A DNA stretch of 35,000 bases. Source: Anaeromyces robustus (Eukaryota > Neocallimastigomycota > Neocallimastigomycetes > Neocallimastigales > Neocallimastigaceae). The DNA is taken from NCBI GenBank assembly GCA_002104895.1, contig MCFG01000318.1, forward strand, positions 1 through 35,000. Reading direction: 5' to 3'. The notes below the pieces were generated by a model, which worked only from the letters and a program-made list of their open reading frames with translations, was not told where the DNA came from and did not search any database. Shown here one piece after another: positions 26,581-35,000 of the stretch; positions within the stretch are counted from its first letter, which is position 1; each line of letters begins with the position of its first letter. Made by a program: the position numbers and the translations under genes.

Positions 26581-27761
26581 ATTATATATTCTTTAAATAT
26601 TTTAATTAATTTTTTTTTATTTAACATTATTTAACATATTATAATAATGTGCTTAAACTTCGTCCCTCATTTTTTCAAAATTCACCCTTTTCATATATTT
26701 ATCTGATACTTATTTGTATTAAAACTTTCAAGTTTAATTATCTTAAATAAAAAAAAGTAATTTCTGTAAATGGAGAAGACTAAACAAGATATACATAATT
26801 TAATTTTTAAAATCTTTATCTGATATCTTTCTACTTATTAAAATATACTAATTTTTATTTTTAACCACCAAAAAAAAAAAAATTAAATTATTGTAATTAA
26901 TAATATTTTAATTTTTTTTTTTTTTTTGAAAACACTGTATTTTATTTTAATTTTATAATAAATAAAATTATTATTATATCCTTATAAAGGATATTTAAAT
27001 TATTTAAAATAAAATAGAATAATTTATATTAAGTATTATTCCAAATAATATTTAACTACAAAACATTCACATTTTCATTATAATCATATTTACTTCATTT
27101 AAATTATAATTATTTGTAATTTAGCAAATATTCCGTTTTAAATAATCTAATAAAAAAATTTTATAATATTATAATATAAAAAAAAATAAATTATTCCTAT
27201 ATTGAAATTTTATTGTTATTTATTACATTATTACATTATTATATATATTAAAAATTATATTTCCTACTTTTTATATATTTTTATCAATTCAATAAATAAA
27301 TATATAACTAATATTTGAAACTTCAAAAAAAAAAAATAAATATTTTATATTTCTACTTTACTTTGTTAATTTAATAAATATAACTATTATTTTGAACTTT
27401 AAAAAAAAATACCAACTTTAATTATACTAAACTTTAGTATTTAGCAAAAAAAAAAATTCACAAACACAAAATATAAATCGTATATAATGTTTTCTATTAT
27501 ATATTTAATAAAACAATATCCACTTAAAATATTTTATATATACTCATACTTTTTCAATTTATATACTTATACTTTTTCAATTTACCTCATCCTGTTAATT
27601 CAACTCATTTATAATAAATATTAAATTTGTTATTTATTTTTTAATATGGTTATTTTATATTTTTATTCTGATTAAATTTAAAATTCCATTCACAATTTTA
27701 ACATATGAAGTAAATTTTAAAATTTTCATTATACATATTTTTTCATTATTCTTTAAGGAAC
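26052..27761. other. Intergenic region upstream of the receptor
   Basis: No gene is supported. An AAT array lies at about 26141-26172 and an AAAT array at about 26534-26582. A slightly GC-richer island at about 26645-26705 (containing CTTCGTCCCTCA) is not recognisably coding. The left part should contain the receptor's promoter and the right end the 3' UTR of the P1 gene. Confidence 0.55.
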
Positions 27762-28432
27762 TTAGTCGAATAAACCTATTTTTCAAAAATAATAATTTAA
27801 AAATCTATAAATATTTATACTCATATAAGTTACATATTTACACAATTATTTATATATCACTTACCGAAACCCATATCACTGTCGGATTCTTCTTCTTCTT
27901 CCTTTTCTTCTTCCTTTTCTTCTTCAGCAGCAGCAGCACCACCAGCAGCAGCACCACCAGCGGCAACTGGAGCAGCACCAGCAGAACCAATGTTGAAGAG
28001 GAATTCCTTAATGTCCTTACCTTCAAGAGCCTTGGCGAAGATCTTTGGGTAGATGTTTTCAACAGCTACACCAGAGGCACTAATGACCTTTTCGAGCATT
28101 TCAACCTTTAATTGTTTTTAAATATTATTAATTCATTAATTTCATTTCTTTTTTTTAAAAAAAAAAAAAACTTTACTTTTATTTTTTATTTATTATCATA
28201 TTATATTTTCATCCATCAATGAATGATTATCATATGATGCGATTAATAACAATTAATAAACAATAACACTAAAAATAATAGAAGATATAATTTATTATAA
28301 ATATAATTAATACTCAATATATATTAAGTATTAATTCCACATAAACTAAGTACATACAGAAACATCAAGACCTTCATCTTGAAGAATGAGGGCGGCGTAA
28401 ACGCAAGCGGCTTCAGAGTCTGACATAACCAT
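27762..28432 (-). CDS. RPP1: Large-subunit acidic ribosomal stalk protein P1 (three exons, last coding exon 14 nt)
   Basis: Model complement(join(27762..27775, 27865..28105, 28358..28432)), 109 residues, the usual P1 length. The N-terminal helical domain has [18 protein letters not shown], and the second exon carries [20 protein letters not shown], both matching P1 rather than P2. An Ala/Gly/Pro hinge and an acidic stretch follow, then SDSDMGFG. The second exon would end as GFGK, but a GTAAGT donor lies within it. An 89-nt intron then joins in phase to GT TTA TTC GAC TAA, giving the universal stalk ending GFGLFD, the tail that contacts elongation factors. The start is ambiguous between two ATGs two codons apart (MVMSD or MSD). 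Codon choice favours GCC, CTC, ATC and AAG, quite unlike the A/T-ending codons of its neighbours, as expected of a highly expressed gene. A 252-nt first intron ends in AAG. Confidence 0.93.
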
Positions 28433-28537
28433 TTTGGACAAAAATGAATATCAAATTAATTTTAACTGAAACAAAAGAGAGTTCTAAGTTAATTAATTTT
28501 TCATAGACTTTTATGAGTTTAATAACGAAGCTTTATG

Positions 28538-28597
28538 ATTGGAATATATCACATGTTATTCTAATATTATTAAAATATTTTTAAAATTTAAGCCAAT
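28538..28597 (-). promoter_or_regulatory. Possible CCAAT boxes upstream of the P1 gene
   Basis: ATTGG at 28538-28542 (CCAAT on the gene's strand, about 106 nt before the start codon) and CCAAT at 28593-28597 in the opposite orientation. CCAAT elements are common in fungal promoters and bind the HAP/NF-Y complex. Five-base motifs occur by chance, so this is tentative. Confidence 0.3.
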
Positions 28598-28636
28598 CAA
28601 ATGAAATGAAGAATTATATAAGTTTGTTTTAAAAAT

Positions 28637-28905
28637 TATTAATAAGTTTATTTATTTATTTATTTAGTTAGTTATTTATTTATTTAGTTATTTAGTTATT
28701 TATTTATTTATTTATTTATTTAGTTAGTTAGTTAGTTATTTATTTAGTTATTTATTTAGTTATTTGTTATATTTAATTATTATTTATTATATTTATTTAT
28801 TTATTTATTATATTTATTTAGTTATTATTTATTAATTTATTTATTATATTTAATTATTATTTATTATTTATTTATTATTTATTTATTATTTATTTATTAT
28901 TCATT
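28637..28905. repeat. Interrupted TTTA/TTAG tetranucleotide array
   Basis: About 270 bp of TTTA units with many TTAG variants (for example three consecutive TTAG at about 28722-28735), later becoming TTATTTATTATA blocks. Unlike the purer TTTA arrays elsewhere it is heterogeneous, which suggests it is older. Confidence 0.8.
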
Positions 28906-28989
28906 TTATATATGAATAGGCAGTGGATACATATACAAATATTTAACATATTATTTTAAAGATTAGATTATATCAAGAGTTTTTATAAT

Positions 28990-29585
28990 AAAGGAGGTAT
29001 AATGTTCAGTAGGGATACTACTTTATAAAATACATTATGAGTGTGCAATATTTATAACATTTCTTATAATAATATTAATTATTATTAATTATTATAATAT
29101 ATATAAAAAATTAGAATAATATACAAAAAAATTTAACTATTATGAAAAACTAACTACTAATTGACCTAACCTTTTTATTTTATTAAATTAATAATTTATT
29201 TTATTAAATTAATAATTTCATATTATTAATATATTTTTCTTTTAAAATTTCGAAAAGTGTCAATAAAATAAATAATGATATTTTTTACAGTCAAAAGTTT
29301 TCTGTAAATATAAATCTATATATTCAAAAAAATTTTGTTATTTTTTTTATATTTTTTTTATATATTTTTTATAACATACGTTTAGTAATTATATGAATTA
29401 TAAAAAATAAATAATTAATATATGTAATATAAATATGACAAAACTAAATAATGCAATTTGTACTACATATAACAAAGGAGGTATAATGTTCTGTAGGGAT
29501 ATCATTTTATCAAATACATCAGGAGTGCTCAATATTTATAACATTGCTTATAATAATATTAATTATAATATATATGAAAAATTAA
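28990..29585 (+). repeat. Pair of dispersed repeats of about 110 bp
   Basis: The block at about 28990-29100 (AAAGGAGGTATAATGTTC, AGTAGGGATA, then ACTTTATAAAATACATTA, GAGTGTGCAATATTTATAAC) recurs at about 29474-29585 in the same orientation with scattered substitutions. Both are clearly GC-richer than the surrounding DNA at their start. There are no obvious terminal inverted repeats, target-site duplications or reading frames. Identity is unknown. Options include a short nonautonomous element, a non-coding RNA or an old segmental duplication. Confidence 0.7.
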
Positions 29586-29660
29586 AATATTTTTGTCTAG
29601 CATGAAATTTTCATTCTTTTAAGAGTCGATAAGACTTTTTAGTCTGTTAAAAATAAACTT

Positions 29661-29786
29661 TATTAATATGCTTGATGATAGAAGTGAGTTACAAATATTT
29701 ATATTTTATAAATTATATTAATATATTAATATGCTTGATGATAGAAGTGAGTTACAAATATTTATATTTTATAAATTATATTAATA
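29661..29786. repeat. 63-bp perfect tandem duplication
   Basis: Copies at 29661-29723 and 29724-29786 appear identical by eye. The unit begins TATTAATATGCTTGATGATA and contains GAAGTGAGTTACAAATATTT. It lies about 75 bp downstream of the second dispersed repeat. Confidence 0.9.
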
Positions 29787-31131
29787 TAATATATCTTATA
29801 TATTAAATTAATACATTTAACAGAAATTTCAAATATTCTAGCAAAATGTTATAAATACTAATAACATTTCATAAATTAATAAGTTATATTAAATATTTTT
29901 ATTATAGATTTGTAATATGAAGCTTAAAAAATATCCATAATTATTCAATTAAATATAATATATTAAAATTATTAAAAAATATTAATATATTATTATAATA
30001 ATAATTAAAGTTTGTATTCTTTGTTATGGTATTAATTATTATATAAATATTTAATAAACTTTAAATAATATCATATTTTAATATATTTTAGTATATACTT
30101 TTATTTTTTTATAATATAAAAATAAAAAGTATATAAATCATTAAAAAATAAAAAAAGCTAAATATTCATTTATTAATATGATATTGAAGATAATAATGTT
30201 TTTATTTTGATAATTATTATTATAAAATAAATAATATTAATAAGTCTACTTTTCTTTTGAATGTTGAAATTAAATAATAAAAATAATTTTAGTTTCTTTT
30301 TTTATTTTATTTTATTTTATTTTATTTTATTTTTTTTACATTTGCTATTTTTTTTCATTAGTTTGATATGAGTAATAAAATGTGTGTAATAGTTTTTTTT
30401 TATATCATTACATAAGGAAAAAAAAAATTGTTAAATATTATTTCTATAGAAATATATTGTTTTTAATATAAGTACAATATTAATCATTTGTTAATTGTGA
30501 TTCTAATATAATGCAATATATTAAACATTAAATATTATTAATATTATATATATATTATTAATATAATTAAATTTAATATTAAAAATAACAAACTTTATTT
30601 ATTAATTAATTTTTATATTATTATATTAACTTAATGAAGTAATAATAGTAAAAAGGATATATAATAATCACATATTTATTTTCTTTAATACTTCTTTTTT
30701 TTCTTTTTACAAAACAAAATTAAAAAAATATAAAAAAATAACATATAAAAAGTAATTTGAAAATAAAGGAAAAAAAAAAAAAAAAAAGAGCAGTATTTTA
30801 AAGATAATAAAAGATTGAAGAAAAGGAGTAATAAATAATAATTTTTCATTGTTTTATAATTATTATTTATTAATAAATTTTGACATATTGTTTTGTTAAT
30901 CAAATCAAAAATTTTCTCCAAATATTCATTTTATATATACCTAACTAAAAAAAGTAGCAATATATATATATAAATAATAAAGACAATTAAAAGACTTATA
31001 TAATAAAGTTATTTTATATCATTTTTCTTTGTTTTTGTATAAAATGTGAGTATTTTTTTATCCATTTTATATATAAAAAATTTAGGAATCAAATTATAAA
31101 GATAATAATTATATAAATATAGTTTTTCAAG

Positions 31132-31133
<2 letters not shown>

Positions 31134-31160
<27 letters not shown>
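31134..31160. repeat. 27-nt poly(T) tract
   Basis: An uninterrupted 27-nt T run about 900 nt upstream of the P4-ATPase start codon, with a second T-run (about 31768-31786) nearer the gene. Confidence 0.75.
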
Positions 31161-31165
<5 letters not shown>

Positions 31166-32055
31166 ATTTTTAAAGAATATATATGTAGTAATTATAATTA
31201 TTCATATGAAATATTGAGATTCTATTTTTGAAAAAAGAAAGAACAAAAATTGAAGATAATAAGTTACCTATTAATTAAAATGATATATATATTTAAATAT
31301 ATTTATTTTCTATTGAAAATAAATAGATAATGAATTATTTTGAAATATATTAAAATAATTAAAATATACTGTAATTTGTAATCTATTAAGAAAATTATAA
31401 TATATTATCAATATATATTATTACAAGATTATTAAACTAATTGATATAAGATATTGTTAATATAATAAGTAATACATTTTAAAGTGATTTTTAGTTTATT
31501 CACTAATTTTGAAAACATATATATTTTAATTTGTAATTTAAGAAATACTTTAAATTATATATATAAAACTGTTTAGAATTGTTATTGATAGAAAAATACA
31601 AAAAAAAAAATACTTTAATTATAATTGTATTTAATTATGAAATATAATAATTGTTATTTTTTTTTAATTAATAATTTAAGTAATTCAATGATTAATTATT
31701 TTATTATATTTATATTATTATTATAATATTTTTTTTTACTATTATATATATATATATTTAGATATCTTTTTTTTTTTTTTTTTTTTGAATAATTTCATTT
31801 TCATATTTGAATATATCTATAAACAAACAAAAACATTAAAAATAAAAATCAAAAGAACAGAAAACCAGAAAGCAAAACCAGAAAGCAATAATATTTATAT
31901 TATTAATATAAATACCAAAAATATAAGAATAACAAACGAAGAAAATAAAAACAAAATCAAACTATGAAAAATTTATAAAATAACAATAATAAATATTTAT
32001 ATATTATTTTCTTTTTTTCTTCTTTTTTTTTATTATTTTTAAATTATATAATATA

Positions 32056-35000
32056 ATGACTGTTGGTGTAGAAAGGAGAGTATTTATTAATACCAAGTTA
32101 CCACCTTCTTCCGTAGATAAATTTGGAGCACAACTTTTTTCATATCCAAAAAATAAAATAAAAACCTCAAAATATACAATAATAAATTTTTTACCAAAAA
32201 ATTTATGGGAACAATGTCGAAGAGTTGCTAATTGTAAATTTTTTTATACATTTTATTTTATATTGTTTTATAGTTTTTATTTATTTATATATATTTTTAT
32301 TAAAATTATCAAGTAGTAATATAATAATAGCATATACTTGACATATAATAGTAAAAAAATGTTGATAATAAATATATAATTTTATATTTAGAAAAATAAT
32401 AAAATATAATAACTTTATAGAAATCAATAATAGTTATTGAATTAGAAATATAATAATAATAATAATAATAAAAAAAAAACCATGTTAATAATAGATATAT
32501 AAAACTATAATAAGTGAAATAGTAAAATATAATAATTTTATAGAAATTAATAATAATTATTAAATTAACAAATAATTTAGGAAATAAACTGTTAAAAAAT
32601 TTTATAATTAATATATCAATAGTTCAGTAATTTATCATAAAATATATTGGTTTAGCTTAAATATTCATTTTTTTTTGAAAAAATAAAAGTTTTTATCGCT
32701 TAGAATGTCATTTTTTATGAAGTTATATTTACATATTTACATATATTTGATATTAAAAAATAATTAACATTTATATATTAAAAAATATTGAAATCTAACC
32801 CATTTTCAATATATAACAAATTTATAGTATTTTTTATTTTTTTAATTTTATTCCAATTTGTTCCAGTTTTTCAGGTAACTTTAATATAATAATAATAGAT
32901 AATAGATAATAATAAATAGAATTATTTTTAAATATCATTTAAATTAAAATAACTAACAATATTCATTTTATAAAGGAAATGGATCCTATATGGGCTATTA
33001 TACCATTGGCTGGAGTAATGCTTGTAACAGCAATGAAAGATGGTTATGAAGATTTAAAACGTCATCAGATGGATACAGAATTGAATAATTCTATTACTTA
33101 TATTCCACAAGATTGGGATAATTTAAATTATCCGTCAGTTCATATGTCATGGAAAAATTACATTCTTTCAACGATTTATTGGTATTTTACAAAACAATAT
33201 AGACCAAAAGTAAGAAAAATGAAAAGATATAAAGAGGTAAAACCAGCTGCTTTAACAATTGCCTCTATTATAGGTAAAGAATCTATTCCATTAGATAAAG
33301 GTCATAATGAAGGTTGGAGAAAGATTTTATGGAAATATGTAAGAGTTGGTGATATTATTTGTATTAGAAATAATGAAATGGTACCAGCAGATATGGTTGT
33401 TTTATCTACTTGTGAAAAAGATAATATATGTTATACTGAAACAAAAAGTTTAGATGGAGAAACTAGTTTAAAAATCAGGAAAGGTCCTGAAGAAACAGCT
33501 TATATTTCATCAGTGGATGAAGCTAAACATTTTAAAGGTTATGTTGATGCTGAAAAGCCTAGACCAGAACTTCAACGTTTTACTGGTGTTTTAACAATTC
33601 CATCTTCAAAATCTGATGATACAAATAAGAATGATGAAGTAATTTATCCTGAGGGAGAACATTCTATTCCATTAAATATAAATAATATATTATTACGTGG
33701 TTCTATTTTAAGAAATACTGATTGGGTAATTGGTGTAGTTTTGTATACTGGTTCAGATACAAAAGTTATTTTGGGATCAGGTCAAACACCATCTAAACGT
33801 AGTAAAATTGAAAAATCTATGAATCCACAAGTTATATTTAATTTTGTTATTCTTTTTACTTTATCTATTATAACGGCTTTTGTACATTATTTCATATTTA
33901 GTAATTGGTTAAAAATTAAAGTACCATGGATTAATTTTAACAATGGTTCTTTAAAGTCAATGATATTTGCATTAGGTAATGCTGTTATTCTTTTACAAAC
34001 TATTATACCTATTTCACTCTATGTTACTATTGAAATTGTTAAAATGGTTCATACATTTTGGATTTCTGGAGATAAAGATATGTTTTATGAACCACGTGGT
34101 GAGTCTTGTCTTGTAAAGACTTGGACCATTTCAGATGATTTGGGTCAAATAGAATATATTTTTTCTGATAAAACTGGTACTTTAACTCAAAATAAAATGG
34201 AATTTCGTCGTTGTACAATTAATGGGAAAATATATGGTATTAAAGGTACAGATGTTTCATTACAAGGAAAGAACGTTGATTTTGTTCGTGCTAAAGAAGT
34301 TGAAGTTGAAATGAAAATGAGAGATCAAATGAAATCTGTATATGATAATCCATATTTAAATCCAGAAGAAAGTCTTCCTTTTATAGATGATACCCTATTT
34401 GTTGATTTAGAAAGAAATGATGAACAATCTGAAAAAATAAAACAGTTTTTTACTCATGTTGCTCTTTGTCATACTGTACTCTCACCAAAATCAAAAGATC
34501 CAAGCCAATTTGTTTATGGTGCAGAATCGCCAGATGAACAATCATTAGTGACAACAGCAAAAGATTTAGGTTTTATTTTTGTTGGTCGTGATACCAATCA
34601 TATTTATTTAAATATTCAAGGTCAAAATGTTACTTATCAACTTTTAAATATTATTGAATTTAATAGTACTAGAAAAAGAATGTCAGTTATTGTACAAGAT
34701 CCAATTAATGGTGAAATTACTATATATTGTAAAGGTGCTGATAATATTATTTATGAACGTTTAAAAGAAAAGAATGAGTTTTCTTCAATTACTCTTTCCC
34801 ATTTAGAAAGTTTTGCAAATGAAGGTTTACGTACCCTTTGTATAGCCTATCGTACTATTCCTGAAGAAGAATACTATACTTGGAATCGTCAATATACAGA
34901 AGCTTCTAAATCTATGGAAAATCGTGAAGAAAAGATGAGAAGTGTTGCTGAATTAATTGAAAAAGATTTCATATTATTAGGTGCTACGGCTATTGAAGAT
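32056..35000 (+). CDS. P4-type ATPase, phospholipid flippase (3' end beyond the window)
   Basis: Model join(32056..32233, 32828..32874, 32976..>35000), 750 residues visible. P4-ATPases use ATP to move phospholipids from the outer to the cytosolic leaflet. The N-terminus has RRVFINTKLPPSS and YTIINFLPKNLWEQCRRVAN as in the family. The 47-nt second exon encodes the first membrane span, continued by EMDPIWAIIPLAGV. The actuator domain has the DGET loop (D235). TM4 carries the P4-specific PISL motif (about 420-423) in place of the PEGL of cation pumps. The phosphorylation site DKTGTLTQN has D473. The nucleotide-binding domain has GAESPDEQSLV (about 591-601), KGADNIIYERL and LRTLCIAYRTI. The window ends at LLGATAIED, before the hinge and the C-terminal spans. 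Every visible catalytic motif is intact. It resembles Dnf/Drs2-type pumps, but the subgroup is not settled. Introns are 594 and 101 nt; the second has an ACTAAC branch-like site and an AAG acceptor. Confidence 0.93.

Larger units (their letters stand above)
28433..32055. other. 3.6 kb divergent intergenic region between P1 and P4-ATPase
   Basis: The region lies between oppositely directed start codons, so it holds both promoters. From left to right I see two inverted CCAAT-type boxes (28538-28542 and 28593-28597), a TTTA/TTAG array (about 28637-28905), a pair of related blocks of about 110 bp (28990 and 29474), a 63-bp tandem duplication (29661-29786), a TTTTA array (about 30301-30333) and a 27-nt poly(T) (31134-31160). 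A GC-slightly-richer, CAAAA/AGAAA-rich stretch (about 31820-31970) follows another poly(T) and looks like 5' UTR of the P4-ATPase. No coding gene is supported. Confidence 0.6.

Noticed and set aside
28637-28905. TTTA/TTAG array considered as a CRISPR or telomere-like repeat
   Set aside because: There are no spacers of uniform length, and the unit is a four-base microsatellite with point variants.
31043-31086. ATGTGAGT followed by TTTAG, resembling a tiny intron in a separate gene
   Set aside because: The implied intron is under 45 nt and no coding sequence flanks it; GT-AG pairs like this arise by chance in such DNA.
31785-31967. 60-codon open frame before the P4-ATPase
   Set aside because: It has no ATG start, and its Lys/Asn/Ile composition reflects an A-rich 5' UTR.

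Overview
The window looks like nuclear DNA of an anaerobic gut fungus (Neocallimastigomycota, the Neocallimastix/Piromyces/Anaeromyces group). The grounds are extreme A+T richness between genes, very long poly(A)/poly(T) tracts and ATTT or AAT microsatellites, poly-Asn runs in proteins, short A+T-rich spliceosomal introns, and a gene type characteristic of that phylum: a bacterial-like sugar-binding domain fused to a class C seven-helix receptor. The assignment is inferred from content; no marker such as rRNA is present.

Layout. 1-5074 has no recognisable gene, only low-complexity DNA with a duplicated block at 345-779. 5075-7582 (+) is a three-exon orphan gene, Asn-rich, with 11-residue repeats. 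7583-10987 is intergenic and carries a near-perfect 168-bp tandem duplication. 10988-12451 (+) is a four-exon PH-domain protein. A block of five minus-strand genes follows: an Snx41/Atg20-type PX-BAR sorting nexin (13571-15364, two exons), an intronless ankyrin-repeat protein (17396-19435), a Dbp6/DDX51-type DEAD-box helicase (20417-22786), the five-exon binding-protein/7TM receptor (23259-26051), and ribosomal stalk protein P1 (27762-28432, three exons, the last only 14 nt). 28433-32055 is a long intergenic region with two further repeat families. From 32056 (+) a P4-ATPase lipid flippase runs off the right edge.

Five genes needed exons to be joined by hand. I used GT-AG sites, reading phase and family homology, giving 14 introns. 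All 14 donors begin GTA. Seven acceptors are TAG, five AAG, one GAG and one CAG. Several exons are very small (14, 47, 49 and 54 nt), so ORF-based annotation would truncate or mis-terminate these proteins.

The genes do not form an obvious pathway. Two (P1 and Dbp6) serve ribosomes. Three (PH protein, PX-BAR nexin, P4-ATPase) act at or on lipid membranes. The receptor is a surface sensor. I read this as an ordinary eukaryotic gene neighbourhood, not a cluster. The most unusual element is the SBP-7TM receptor. No tRNA, rRNA, CRISPR array or intact mobile element could be supported.
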